A stretch of 64,000 bases of DNA. Origin: Trichocoleus desertorum NBK24 (GTDB taxonomy: Bacteria > Cyanobacteriota > Cyanobacteriia > FACHB-46). The stretch's first letter is position 1; the number at the start of each line of letters is the position of its first letter. Below are positions 1-8,063 of the stretch, piece by piece. A model generated the notes under the pieces. It was not told the origin of the DNA. It was given only the letters and a program-made list of their open reading frames with translations, and made no database searches. The stretch is from positions 591,628-655,627 of the forward strand of contig NZ_CP116619.1 in the NCBI RefSeq assembly GCF_030409055.1. The letters run 5' to 3'. The position numbers and the translations under genes are program-made.

Positions 1-89
1 ACCATTGATGAACCATAAAAAATATTGCAACTCATAGTCATAACGAGTATGATTTAGAATATAAGCAACACATCGCTCAGCAACATCCG

Positions 90-353
90 ATGTCAAGAGT
101 TGAAGATATCCCCATCCAAAAAATTCGTCGTCCTTTATTCCGCCAAAACGACCAAGCCAAAGTTGCAGCTCTAATGACCTCCATTCAAGCAGAGGGCTTA
201 AGAGAACCCATTGATGTCTTGGAAGTTGAGGGCGAGTACTACGGTTTCTCTGGTTGCCACCGCTTTGAGGCTTGTAGTCGATTAGGTCATGAAACGATCC
301 GCTGCAATGTACGTCGGGCTCCGCGATCGGTTTTGCGGATGCACCTGGCCTAG
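90..353 (+). CDS. srx: Sulfiredoxin (Srx), ParB/Srx fold
   Basis: 87 residues, the whole length of a bacterial sulfiredoxin. The family reduces the sulfinic acid form of hyperoxidised 2-Cys peroxiredoxins in an ATP-dependent reaction. The signature FSGCHRFEA near residues 53-61 carries the single catalytic cysteine and the adjacent His-Arg of the family; the N-terminal part (IPIQKIRRP...QAEGLREPIDV) is the ParB-like nucleotide-binding fold. The gene stands alone, just ahead of two Dps genes, which fits an oxidative-stress neighbourhood. The 89 bases before it hold nothing I can name. The call rests on motif and length. Confidence 0.9.
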   Translation: MSRVEDIPIQKIRRPLFRQNDQAKVAALMTSIQAEGLREPIDVLEVEGEYYGFSGCHRFEACSRLGHETIRCNVRRAPRSVLRMHLA

Positions 354-484
354 GTTGGCGGCACCAACTTGGTAAACTGCCCTTTAGGTTTACCCGTTAC
401 GTTTAGCTATCTACTACCTGCCATAATCTAGTTGCAGGCTGAGCAGTAAGCTAACAAAATTTTTTAGTTACCAACGGAGATACT

Positions 485-976
485 ATGCAAGCTCAATCTA
501 AAGGTATCGCCATTAATATTGGCATTGACGAAGCAGACCGCAAGGAAATTGTAGACGGGCTCTCGCGTCTGCTCGCAGACACCTACACGCTTTACCTCAA
601 AACTCATAACTTCCACTGGAACGTAACGGGTCCAATGTTCCAGACTCTCCACCTCATGTTCGAGACTCAGTACAACGAGTTAGCTTTGGCCGTAGATCTG
701 ATTGCAGAGCGGATTCGGGCCTTAGGATTTCCTGCTCCCGGCACCTACAGCGATTTTGCTCGCCTCAGTTCCATTGAGGAAACCCCTGGCGTTCCCTCGG
801 CTGACGAAATGATTCGTCTTCTAGTAGCAGGTCAAGAAGCTGTGGTTCGCACTGCTCGTTCTGTGTTTCCTGCCACAGAGCGCGTCAACGATGAGCCTAC
901 CGCTGACCTACTAACCCAGCGGATGCAAATTCACGAAAAAACTGCTTGGATGCTAAGAAGCTTGCTCGATCAGTAA
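485..976 (+). CDS. dps: Dps-family ferritin-like DNA-protection protein (copy 1)
   Basis: 163 residues. Dps proteins form 12-subunit cages that oxidise ferrous iron with H2O2 and store it. The inter-subunit ferroxidase signature is visible at residues 40-77: HNFHW, then a His in QTLHLMFE, then the DLIAER pair of acidic ligands. A GGAG sequence lies about 9 nt before the ATG. A second, divergent copy (1894-2433) follows 0.9 kb downstream on the same strand with an HTH/GrpE-like gene between them. Bases 354-484 are the promoter side; no confident -10/-35 pair was found. Confidence 0.93.
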   Translation: MQAQSKGIAINIGIDEADRKEIVDGLSRLLADTYTLYLKTHNFHWNVTGPMFQTLHLMFETQYNELALAVDLIAERIRALGFPAPGTYSDFARLSSIEETPGVPSADEMIRLLVAGQEAVVRTARSVFPATERVNDEPTADLLTQRMQIHEKTAWMLRSLLDQ

Positions 977-1074
977 CTTTTTGAACCAGAGGTTCTGCTT
1001 AATTAGTGCAGGGTTTATTTGCGGGTAGATCATGAGATGGTATTACTTCAGAGCTACCCGTTGATGCAATTAGG

Positions 1075-1764
1075 ATGACCCAATCGAACTCTCCAGACTA
1101 CACCCATCAGTTGCGACAGCTTATGCAACAGGTGGGTGTTTCTAGCTTTAAATCCCTCAGCGAAACAGCTAGCGTGTCAGAGTGGCAAGTGAGGCAACTG
1201 CGGCAAGGCCAAGCGGCTCAGATGCGAGCAGAAGCTTTGATCAAGCTGAGCCAAGTACTGCAAATTTCCTTACCTGAACTAATCACTACTTTTTCCCAGG
1301 TGACACTCAAGACCGATGTAGCAGATGTTCAGACAACTTTAGACCAAACAACTGCAAATGCTGAGATAGCAGCCCTGAAATTGGAATATGAGCGATCGCA
1401 AGCACAGCTAGCTCAACAACGCGAGGTACTTTGGCAAGAGTTTCAGCAAACTACCTTACAGACGATCGAGTCTTGGTTGTTGCAATGGCCCACAGCGGCT
1501 TATGCCGCCCAACAAAACCCTCAAGCTCCAGCAGTCAGGCTGTTGCCACTATTGCGACCGATTGAAGCCCTGTTGCAGCAATGGGGTATAGAAGCGATCG
1601 CTGAAGTTGGCACAGAACTACCCTACGACCCAACTCAACATCAACTAATGGAAGGAATCGCTCAACCTGGCGATCGCATGCGAGTGCGTTACACAGGCTA
1701 TCGTCAGGGCGAAAAACTCCTCTATCGCGCCAAAGTTAGCCCCCTAGTTTCCAGCAAAACCTAA
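1075..1764 (+). CDS. HTH protein with GrpE-like C-terminal domain
   Basis: 229 residues. Residues 1-70 read as an XRE-like helix-turn-helix (SEWQVRQLRQG, then LSQVLQISLPEL). Residues 90-130 are a probable coiled coil rich in Gln, Glu and Ala. The last ~65 residues resemble the beta domain of GrpE: a WGIEAI segment, PYDPTQHQ where GrpE has its conserved DPxxHxA stretch, and a closing GEKLLYRAKV strand. True GrpE is the nucleotide-exchange factor of DnaK; a DNA-binding-type N-terminus on a GrpE-like tail is a known cyanobacterial arrangement, but its function is not clear. It lies between two Dps genes. The HTH call is moderately sure, the GrpE likeness fairly sure. Confidence 0.7.
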   Translation: MTQSNSPDYTHQLRQLMQQVGVSSFKSLSETASVSEWQVRQLRQGQAAQMRAEALIKLSQVLQISLPELITTFSQVTLKTDVADVQTTLDQTTANAEIAALKLEYERSQAQLAQQREVLWQEFQQTTLQTIESWLLQWPTAAYAAQQNPQAPAVRLLPLLRPIEALLQQWGIEAIAEVGTELPYDPTQHQLMEGIAQPGDRMRVRYTGYRQGEKLLYRAKVSPLVSSKT

Positions 1765-1893
1765 AGACTCGCGCTTTAGCATCCGCCAAGATTCAGAACT
1801 CGTATCTCTTACATAATCTCTCATTCGGCTGATGCTGCAATTGTGTGGATTTGTTGCAGTAGTAAGAGAGCCGAAGCGTGGAGAAAAATAAAA

Positions 1894-2433
1894 ATGCGTA
1901 AGTTAAACATTGGTTTGACCGAAGAACAGCGTCAAGGCGTGGTTGGTTTGCTCAATCGCGACTTGTCTGATGCTTATTTACTTTTGATCAAAACTAAGAA
2001 GTACCACTGGGATGTCGTGGGTCCTCAATTCCGCTCTCTACATCAGATGTGGGAAGAGCATTACCAGGCTCTAACCGAAAATATTGATATGATCGCTGAG
2101 CGAGTTCGGATGTTGGGCGGCTATCCTGTAGGTACTGCTCAAGGCTTTTTAGAAAACGCAACCATTCAAGAGCATGGCGGTGACGTTCCCACAGCGGAGC
2201 AAATGGTCTTTAACTTGGTCGGTGACCACGAGCAGGTAATTCGTAATCTGCGCGACCATGTGGATCAGTGCGGCGAAAACTTCCATGATCAAGGAACGGC
2301 TGACTTCCTCACAGGCTTGATGGAACAGCATGAAGAAATGGCTTGGATGTTACGTTCCTTTATTGAAGGACAATCCATTCAACCTGATGGTCAGACTAGC
2401 GCTGAACCTAAGCTAACAGTTGCTGCTGGCTAG
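1894..2433 (+). CDS. dps: Dps-family ferritin-like protein (copy 2)
   Basis: 179 residues from the ATG at 1894. An upstream GTG at 1843 would add 17 residues (many Cys, Lys and Trp) that do not look like a Dps N-terminus. The ferroxidase signature is present: KKYHWDVVG, a second His in SLHQMWEE and the IDMIAER acidic pair. It differs from copy 1 in the Gly/Gln-rich N-terminus and a ~20-residue tail, so it is probably a specialised paralogue and not a recent duplication. A hairpin terminator follows at 2463. Confidence 0.92.
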   Translation: MRKLNIGLTEEQRQGVVGLLNRDLSDAYLLLIKTKKYHWDVVGPQFRSLHQMWEEHYQALTENIDMIAERVRMLGGYPVGTAQGFLENATIQEHGGDVPTAEQMVFNLVGDHEQVIRNLRDHVDQCGENFHDQGTADFLTGLMEQHEEMAWMLRSFIEGQSIQPDGQTSAEPKLTVAAG

Positions 2434-2462
2434 ATCACTAGATTAATTTTGTAGGGCGTAGG

Positions 2463-2490
2463 AGGTGGAATCCAATTTCCACCTTTTTTA
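2463..2490 (+). terminator. Intrinsic terminator after dps copy 2
   Basis: Perfect 8-bp stem AGGTGGAA/TTCCACCT around a 6-nt loop, followed at once by a run of T residues. It lies 30 bp after the stop codon of the second Dps gene. Confidence 0.85.
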
Positions 2491-2709
2491 TTTAGTTGTT
2501 TGAGCAAAATTAGCTTTTGTGAAATGAAGCGATCGCAAAAGGCTTTTTTTGACTCGTTTCTGTAAAGATAATTAGTAGGATTGAATGGTTAGGCGGAATC
2601 GCTGATAGAGGTTGAGTCATTTGGCTAGGGGAGTTTAGGGGTCTGCGAGTACAGAATTGGATAGTTAAGCGCAAATATTCCATTTCTGGCTTGAAGAGAC
2701 CTAATCCCT

Positions 2710-2910
2710 ATGACACCGGAAGAATTTAGAGAGGCTTATTTAGCAGCTCAAAATGGCTTGGGCAACGATCTGCAAACTTTAGTGAGTCTATCTAGAAGTT
2801 TTAGTGAACTGGCAACTAAATTTAGCGACTTAGCAGATAAGATCCCTGTAAATTACAGCAAAATCAATGAAATTGTTGAATCCTTCATTGAGGAGCAAGA
2901 GCAACCATAA
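2710..2910 (+). CDS. Small helical protein of unknown function
   Basis: 66 residues, acidic, predicted mostly helical, with no Cys and no membrane segment. I do not recognise it. The body is amphipathic (LVSLSRSFSELATKFSDLADKIP) and could form a short coiled coil. It ends 4 bp from the end of the convergent response-regulator gene, so the two 3' ends abut with no room for separate terminators. Coding status is supported by length and clean amino-acid composition only. Confidence 0.5.
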   Translation: MTPEEFREAYLAAQNGLGNDLQTLVSLSRSFSELATKFSDLADKIPVNYSKINEIVESFIEEQEQP

Positions 2911-2914
2911 TGGG

Positions 2915-3328
2915 TCATAGAACTGAGCAGGTAGCTTCTAGCTGAGCTTCAATTGTTTTTACTAAATTCTCAAGAGCGATCGGTTTTGTGAGATAAGAAC
3001 TAGCTCCTAAATCGATCGCTTTTTGCTTCTCACTCTGGAATGCATAAGCAGAGGCAATAATTACTGGAATAGAAGACCAAGGAGATGCTTTCAACTGCTG
3101 TAACAGTGTAAAACCATCAATACAGGGCAATTTGAGATCGAGCAAGAGCAAGTCGGGCTGAAACTTGGCTACAGATGGAAAGAAGTTGAGGCCATCAGGC
3201 AGGCTAAGAACGGTGTAACCCTCAGCTTCTAAGCAATCATGAGTGATTAGGCGATGAAGATCATTGTCCTCAACAATCAAAACTCGCTTTTTAACCGTTG
3301 TTGAATTGCAAAGCTTAGTAATTGGCAT
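2915..3328 (-). CDS. Stand-alone response-regulator receiver protein
   Basis: 137 residues, almost entirely one CheY-like receiver domain. The acidic pocket VEDND, the phospho-acceptor Asp in LLLLDLKLP, the Ser/Thr switch position in IIASAYAF and the Lys of LTKPIA are all present, so it should be phosphorylatable. There is no output domain. No sensor kinase lies nearby, so its partner is encoded elsewhere. It is convergent with the small gene at 2710. Confidence 0.9.
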   Translation of the reverse strand: MPITKLCNSTTVKKRVLIVEDNDLHRLITHDCLEAEGYTVLSLPDGLNFFPSVAKFQPDLLLLDLKLPCIDGFTLLQQLKASPWSSIPVIIASAYAFQSEKQKAIDLGASSYLTKPIALENLVKTIEAQLEATCSVL

Positions 3329-3577
3329 CAGGCTCCTATATCAAGTTTGTGTAAAGTTGTAGACTCCCTTTATTGTGCGCTCAACTTTCTCTACTGTACT
3401 CACTAAACTGGCGGAACTATAGTTAGCGAAATCGCGTAAAATCTACGCTTCCAGAGCAGATTTTATACCTTCACTGTTTAATTAGTTAGGCAGCGTGGTT
3501 CTTTCCTATAAGCGTCGTGTAGAGCACCATTGAAAATATAGCCAAACGGCTTGATGCAATTTTGAGGGTATATTCCA

Positions 3578-3862
3578 TTGATTTGGTTAACGCTGATCTC
3601 TTTAGCTGCCCTCATCGGAGGCATTTGTGGTTGGAGCTTCCAGGGGTATCGTTCCGTTATTTTGGGAGGTGCAATTCCTTGGTTTGGGCTGCTGGCGTGG
3701 CTACTCTACAACGAGTATTTCGTCCCCTACCAAGGCGGTGGAGCATCCATGTGGCCGATCGCCCAACTTTTTGCTGGCTCTATAGTGGCTGTGGTGGGTG
3801 TACTTGCAGCGGTTGTTGTTCGTGAAGTCAAAGCAAGATTGCGAAGAAGCAAGCGACCCTAA
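3578..3862 (+). CDS. Small integral membrane protein
   Basis: 94 residues from a TTG start preceded by GAGGG. Three hydrophobic stretches (about residues 2-22, 28-44 and 61-82) suggest three membrane segments, with a basic tail (VKARLRRSKRP) that would face the cytoplasm. An overlapping reading frame (3562-3825) encodes a Cys- and Arg-rich product and is a shadow. No family was recognised. Confidence 0.55.
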   Translation: MIWLTLISLAALIGGICGWSFQGYRSVILGGAIPWFGLLAWLLYNEYFVPYQGGGASMWPIAQLFAGSIVAVVGVLAAVVVREVKARLRRSKRP

Positions 3863-3912
3863 AACCCGGTGCTCACTAAATTGAACCCGTACGAATCGAT
3901 TTTCTATTACGT

Positions 3913-4194
3913 TTACTGACGCGATCGCTGCCTCGCTTCAGCCCTGCGATCGCCCAACCACATCAGTGCCAGAACAGGCATACCTATCACTATAGGCACC
4001 AGAAATCGGAAATCGGCTGCGGCTACCCCCACTCCGGAAATGGTGAGAGTGAGGAGTGCTGTGATCAAGTATCGGGTGTTAATGCCCTTGCCGAGATACT
4101 TGAGCAGTAGTAACACTGGCCAAAAAATGACATAAAAGGCCAAGGAAAACAGGAATATGCCCAACAGCGAATAAAAGATGGTAGTCAAAGACAT
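3913..4194 (-). CDS. Small integral membrane protein
   Basis: 93 residues with hydrophobic stretches at about 5-35, 42-58 and 63-80 and a basic C-terminus (GDRRAEARQRSRQ). Convergent with the membrane gene at 3578. Not recognised. It is the last apparently intact chromosomal gene before the mobile-DNA relics at 4341. Confidence 0.55.
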   Translation of the reverse strand: MSLTTIFYSLLGIFLFSLAFYVIFWPVLLLLKYLGKGINTRYLITALLTLTISGVGVAAADFRFLVPIVIGMPVLALMWLGDRRAEARQRSRQ

Positions 4195-4340
4195 ACAAAA
4201 GGCTCAAGACTAGCAGTTCTGACAAATACCCATTAAGGATGCCCTTCCAAGGCGATCGCCCCACTCACCCTAATGAGGGAATGGCTCACTAAGATGCTTG
4301 CGAGCCGCATTCTCTCGTTGACCCATTGCATCCCCCACAA

Positions 4341-4456
4341 TTGAAACAGGCTCTAAGGAGAGCCAGAATTATCAGCTCCGAGTGGAGTGATGAGGTAACT
4401 CTAGACTAGCTAGGTAACTTTTTACGGTGTTATAAGAAAGACCCGTTTCACGACTT
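4341..4456 (-). pseudogene. Relic: 3' end of a serine recombinase gene
   Basis: The minus strand from 4456 to the TGA at 4372-4374 encodes the last 28 residues of a resolvase (SRETGLSYNTVKSYLASL, then LPHHSTRS). These match the C-terminal HTH of the complete recombinase at 8064-8693 with only a couple of changes. Similarity also covers the downstream hairpin (4349-4364 against 8041-8056), though here the T-run of the terminator is lost. The N-terminal catalytic domain is absent: similarity stops at about 4456 and the DNA runs directly into the integrase relic. Confidence 0.85.
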
Positions 4457-4478
4457 ATCTATAGATGAGCCCCTACGG

Positions 4479-4784
4479 GTGCTGCTGATGTCGGTTATGC
4501 CTACTAACCCCGGCCCAGATTTCTTAGTCTTCACAACTGTTAAGGGTTGCACTATTGACTCTGGAAACTTTAGGGAGCGGTTATGGGTTAAGGTGCTCAA
4601 GCGATCGGGAGTGCCTTATAGGAAGCTCCACACTATTAGGCACACCTTGATCAGTCACGCCATAGAACAAGGCATCCCAATGACGGGAATCGCTTATCTG
4701 GCTGGTCACAAGGACACAAGGATGGTGATCCAGACTTATGGGCACATAGTTAATAGACCTGACTTGCCAGAAATGCCTATCTGA
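4479..4784 (+). pseudogene. Relic: C-terminal catalytic part of a tyrosine integrase
   Basis: About 100 residues holding the second Arg box of tyrosine recombinases (TIRHTLISHA), the LAGHKD box and the catalytic Tyr in TYGHIVNRPDLP. The first catalytic Arg and the N-terminal DNA-binding domains are missing. The segment matches the C-terminus of the element integrase (31524-32639) in layout, including NFR..W..VL...GV.YRK and RP.LP, but is clearly diverged from it. It therefore belongs to an older or different element of the same family. It follows the resolvase relic directly. Confidence 0.85.
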
Positions 4785-4912
4785 ATAGTTAGGAATGTTT
4801 TAGATGCTTATCCTGAGAGGCTGCTTGTGCCAGGAAAGAAGGATCTAGCTAAGCCTCTAGCTAAGGCTAAGCGTCTGTGCCTTCTCAAGTGATCGACTAG
4901 GAGCTGAAACTA

Positions 4913-5299
4913 TTGAATACTGAAGCATTAACGAGCACACCTCAACACTTATGGAGTGCCTTGGAGGGCTATCTATTGGCTCATCCCCCTTTTGCTCCTG
5001 TCATAGCAGCATTTCTCGGCCCCACCCTGGCTTTTCTTTTAAGTCAGTTGGCAACTCGTAGACAACTGAATGCAGCAACTAAGAAGCCTGTAACCCTTGC
5101 CAAGGAACCTGAGGGCTCTAACAGGGTCGAGCCTCTAGATGACATTGATTTTATGGATATGACTTATGTGGTGGATGAGCTTTCCGATGCGGATTGGCAG
5201 GCATATTATCTGGCATTCCAGGAGTCATATCGCATGGAAGGGCAGAAGCTAAGCAGGGATTATGAACAAACAGAAATAGACCTTGATTCAGACGAGTGA
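4913..5299 (+). CDS. Hypothetical protein beside the integrase relic
   Basis: 128 residues from a TTG start with AGGAG 8 nt upstream. One hydrophobic stretch at about residues 25-45 (PFAPVIAAFLGPTLAFLLSQL) could be a membrane anchor. The C-terminal half is acidic with aromatic residues (DADWQAYYLAF). No family was recognised. It lies between the integrase relic and the left element end, so it is probably cargo of the older element. Confidence 0.45.
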   Translation: MNTEALTSTPQHLWSALEGYLLAHPPFAPVIAAFLGPTLAFLLSQLATRRQLNAATKKPVTLAKEPEGSNRVEPLDDIDFMDMTYVVDELSDADWQAYYLAFQESYRMEGQKLSRDYEQTEIDLDSDE

Positions 5300-5360
5300 C
5301 GCTTAGAAAGCGTTCTGATTCAAGGCCTCGAATCTGGCAAGCTAAAACTAGTCTAAGCAC

Positions 5361-5472
5361 AGAACCACGAAGATTCAAACAACTGCCGTTTAAAACAACA
5401 AAACCTGCTCAGTGAGCAGGTCTTATGCGATCGGAGCGGCGGGATTCGAACCCACGACCCCTACTACCCCAA
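5361..5472. repeat. Left copy of the 112-bp attachment repeat (attL side)
   Basis: Aligns without gaps to 32731-32842 with five mismatches, and the last 48 bases are identical. Bases 5432-5472 are the 3' 41 nt of the tRNA-Pro(GGG) gene, from the anticodon loop to the discriminator end, on the minus strand. The 5' half of the tRNA is absent, so this is a tRNA fragment and not a gene. The repeat also includes the tRNA terminator hairpin (around 5402-5422). Identity ends exactly in the anticodon loop, a usual crossover region of tRNA-targeting tyrosine integrases. Confidence 0.9.
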
Positions 5473-5631
5473 GGCAGGAATTTGTACCCTGAAGCTTTCT
5501 GATAGCAGGAGTTCCAAGAATTCTCAATAGCTGGAATACCAACAGGATCGCAATTATGGGCGGGAAGGCGATCGCCTGAAGGGTCGATGCACGGTGCTCG
5601 TTAAGGGCTAGGCTCCTGTTTATGCTGCTTT

Positions 5632-6612
5632 TCACTGGTAGATTGCCACTTCTAGACGATTTGCTAAAGCAATAATGTCGTCCTTACGAGCAATTGTATT
5701 CATCCACTCCACTGGGATGCCTTCGACTCCGTAGTAAATACCTGCCAAACCTCCAGTGACTGCTGCCGTAGTATCTGTATCCTCACCCAAGTTAACAGCC
5801 TTTAGAACTGCTTCTACATAGGAGGACGTATTCAACAAACACCACAAACTAGCTTCTAAGGTATCAATTACGTAACCTTCAGAATTAATACTCTCAATCG
5901 GTAAAGCATCAATTTGACCGCTAAATACTCGTTCAAAATGAGTTCTCTCTTGGCTGTAAGGGTACCTTTGGTAAACCAGTTCAACTCGGTCTAACCCTTC
6001 TTGATACGCTACTTTAGGATTTCTACCCTCTAATAGAGCAATGGCGACACTGATATAAATACCGCAAGCCATTTGTGAGCGAGGATGCGCGTGAGTAATG
6101 CAAGAGACTTGATGAACTCGTTCAAGTAACACCGAGAAATCCCAAGTTTTATAGTAATAGGCCAGTGGCAAGATTCGCATCAAAGAGCCATTGCCATTGC
6201 TACGTTCTACAGTGTCTCCTGCCTGTAAAGGTGGTACTCCTCGACGCAGTTTCTCAATCGCCATTTGTGTCGTAATTCCAATATCAAACACTTTCCCTCG
6301 TGCAGTCCACTTTTGCTCGTAATACCAGTCACAAAAGGAATCGGCGATCGCCTGCAACGAAAAGCCATTGCAGAGAGAATCAGCTAGACAGAAGGTTAGA
6401 GAACTATCATCAGACCAAGTACCAGGAAGTTCATTCCAGGCATTGTGGCTGTTCATATCAAGAACAGGGTGTTGAGTTCGTTCTTCACGAGTTGAAAACT
6501 CAACAGGAACGCCAAGAGCGTCCCCTATGCAAAGACCCATTAGACCAGCTAGTACCTTTGAGTGTTTCATAGGATCAACAATACTTTTCAGTGCTCCCAC
6601 ATTTGGCTTCAT
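5632..6612 (-). CDS. ADP-ribosylglycohydrolase family protein
   Basis: 326 residues. The family removes ADP-ribose from proteins or small molecules, including DraG-type and macromodule hydrolases. Visible signatures are GLCIGDALGVPVEF near the N-terminus, GTWSDDSS (first metal-ligand cluster), ITHAHPRSQ, and NLGEDTDTTAAVTGGLAG near residue 270 (second metal cluster). A downstream start at 6570 (MKHSKVLAGLMG) would fit the family better than the 14 extra residues. It is the only gene between the two left-end copies (5472 and 6737), so it looks like a one-gene cargo unit. A link to toxin/antitoxin or phage-defence ADP-ribosylation is possible but not shown. Confidence 0.88.
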   Translation of the reverse strand: MKPNVGALKSIVDPMKHSKVLAGLMGLCIGDALGVPVEFSTREERTQHPVLDMNSHNAWNELPGTWSDDSSLTFCLADSLCNGFSLQAIADSFCDWYYEQKWTARGKVFDIGITTQMAIEKLRRGVPPLQAGDTVERSNGNGSLMRILPLAYYYKTWDFSVLLERVHQVSCITHAHPRSQMACGIYISVAIALLEGRNPKVAYQEGLDRVELVYQRYPYSQERTHFERVFSGQIDALPIESINSEGYVIDTLEASLWCLLNTSSYVEAVLKAVNLGEDTDTTAAVTGGLAGIYYGVEGIPVEWMNTIARKDDIIALANRLEVAIYQ

Positions 6613-6736
6613 CCCATAATCTCAAAGATTCAGTTTGGCAGTATAACCATTATTTATAGGGAAATTCTTTTGTATCTCAGGTTTCTCTAGACTTTATCTA
6701 TACACAAGAGAGCCTTTTCTGAAGTTCAAGGATGAT

Positions 6737-6840
6737 CCCTACTACCCCAAAGCAGGAATTTGCGGTCTAAATTCTAGTAGTAGCAAGGACTTTAAGCATT
6801 CTCAATAACTGGAATATCAACAATATCTCAACTGTGCAAG
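6737..6840. repeat. Degenerate second copy of the element's left end
   Basis: Bases 6737-6762 match 5459-5484 in 25 of 26 positions; this covers the edge of the tRNA core (CCCTACTACCCCAA) and the first element bases. Weaker but colinear similarity continues for about 80 bp (for example ATTCTCAATAACTGGAATA here against ATTCTCAATAGCTGGAATA). Only about 14 bp of tRNA sequence remain, so this is not a working tRNA half. Confidence 0.75.
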
Positions 6841-6870
6841 CAGAAGCGATCATCTGAGCAAGGGCAGTAT

Positions 6871-7782
6871 TTAGGCAGCATTATGAATCGCATTTACAAA
6901 AGGAAGCATAGCCCGAAGGGAGATTCGGCAAAGGTTCGACAATGCTGAGATAGTAGGCCCCTCACCCATTATGGAAATTACATCCTCCATATCAACCACC
7001 ACTTTCTCTTGAGCGGTCCGTGCTGTCCCCATGTGGACACCGCCCATAGCGTTTGCACAGGCACGGATTACATCGCGCACTGATGCCTGGCTAGATGTCA
7101 TTTTTAAGCAGGGGGCTTTTAAGAAGGTGTCAAGATTTATATCGATCGTGGGAGATTTTGGATATAAGGTGGGGTCTAAACTCTGCCAGTGCATGGTTGG
7201 ATTGCCTGGTGGCGGAGTCCGGTAATCCATTACTCGAAACCGAATAGGCAGACGATACTTCTGATTTACGACGTGGGCAAGGGCATTACTATCGAGCAGA
7301 AGTTGGCGTAGGAGGCCAGCAGAACGAATGAGTCCGTAACGTTTCCTCTCAAGGAATTTACTTTCTATATCTCTAAGTGTTTCAAGAAAAAAAAGCTCTT
7401 GCTCGTCACTTGTCTGGATAGTGTGAAGCGGTGGAAGAATAGCAGATGGTATCGGCGAAAAATTTATGTCATTAGTTGTTAGTACAAACGGAGTAACACC
7501 AAGACAATCCTCAATTAGTTCAATATTGTTGAGAGAAAATAATAAACTTCCATTCGACCAACCTAGATACAACAAAGCCTGACCAAAGCCTCGTATTTCA
7601 ATTGGTTGAAATGTTTTGAGGCATGTCTGCGCCTCCGTTACTACGCGAACTATTAGGCGACCTTGCGAATCCCCTAAGACTTGTGCGGAGAATTCGTCGT
7701 CACGGTAGGAGAATAGCTCACCTCCTACTAGCGGCGGCCATGGCAGTAGAAAAGATAAGACTACGTATAGTGTACGTTCCAT
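6871..7782 (-). CDS. Unknown cargo protein
   Basis: 303 residues; no family recognised. The first ~20 residues are hydrophobic (VVLSFLLPWPPLVGG) but hold no clear signal cleavage site. The C-terminal ~100 residues (from VRDVIRACANAMGGVHMG to ISLRAMLPFVNAI) look helical and conserved-like, and a central segment carries DYRTPPPGNP. It is probably cargo of the element, between the second left end and the recombinase gene. All three leftmost element genes point the same way. Confidence 0.5.
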   Translation of the reverse strand: MERTLYVVLSFLLPWPPLVGGELFSYRDDEFSAQVLGDSQGRLIVRVVTEAQTCLKTFQPIEIRGFGQALLYLGWSNGSLLFSLNNIELIEDCLGVTPFVLTTNDINFSPIPSAILPPLHTIQTSDEQELFFLETLRDIESKFLERKRYGLIRSAGLLRQLLLDSNALAHVVNQKYRLPIRFRVMDYRTPPPGNPTMHWQSLDPTLYPKSPTIDINLDTFLKAPCLKMTSSQASVRDVIRACANAMGGVHMGTARTAQEKVVVDMEDVISIMGEGPTISALSNLCRISLRAMLPFVNAIHNAA

Positions 7783-8035
7783 TGAATATTGCTCTAATAA
7801 ACTTCTAACTAATCAATAAAAGCTTTAGCAATTCATAGGGAATGAATCGTTTCTTATGAATTGTCCTTGTTTCAGCACGATTCTAGTTTGGCCTAACCTT
7901 AACTCGTACTACAACAAGCTGGCCTAATTCTGGACTGAAAAATCCAACAACATCGGCACTACAAGCGTAATCTATGGTGTTTTTAGAGCCTAAAACCTTC
8001 ATTTCTTCGTTGAGTAATTGCGTACTCTGCAATCG

Positions 8036-8056
8036 AAAAAGGCTCTAAAGAGAGCC
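8036..8056 (-). terminator. Terminator of the serine recombinase gene
   Basis: On the minus strand GGCTCT-CTTT-AGAGCC is followed by five T residues, 8 bp after the stop codon of the recombinase. The diverged copy at 4349-4364 keeps the hairpin but not the T-run. Confidence 0.8.
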
Positions 8057-8063
8057 AGAAGTA

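Noticed and set aside
3562-3825. Overlapping 87-residue ORF on the plus strand
   Set aside because: Cys/Arg-rich composition and full overlap with the better membrane-protein frame at 3578; a shadow.
5423-5635. 70-residue ORF across the left tRNA fragment
   Set aside because: It reads through the tRNA 3' half antisense; no independent sign of coding.
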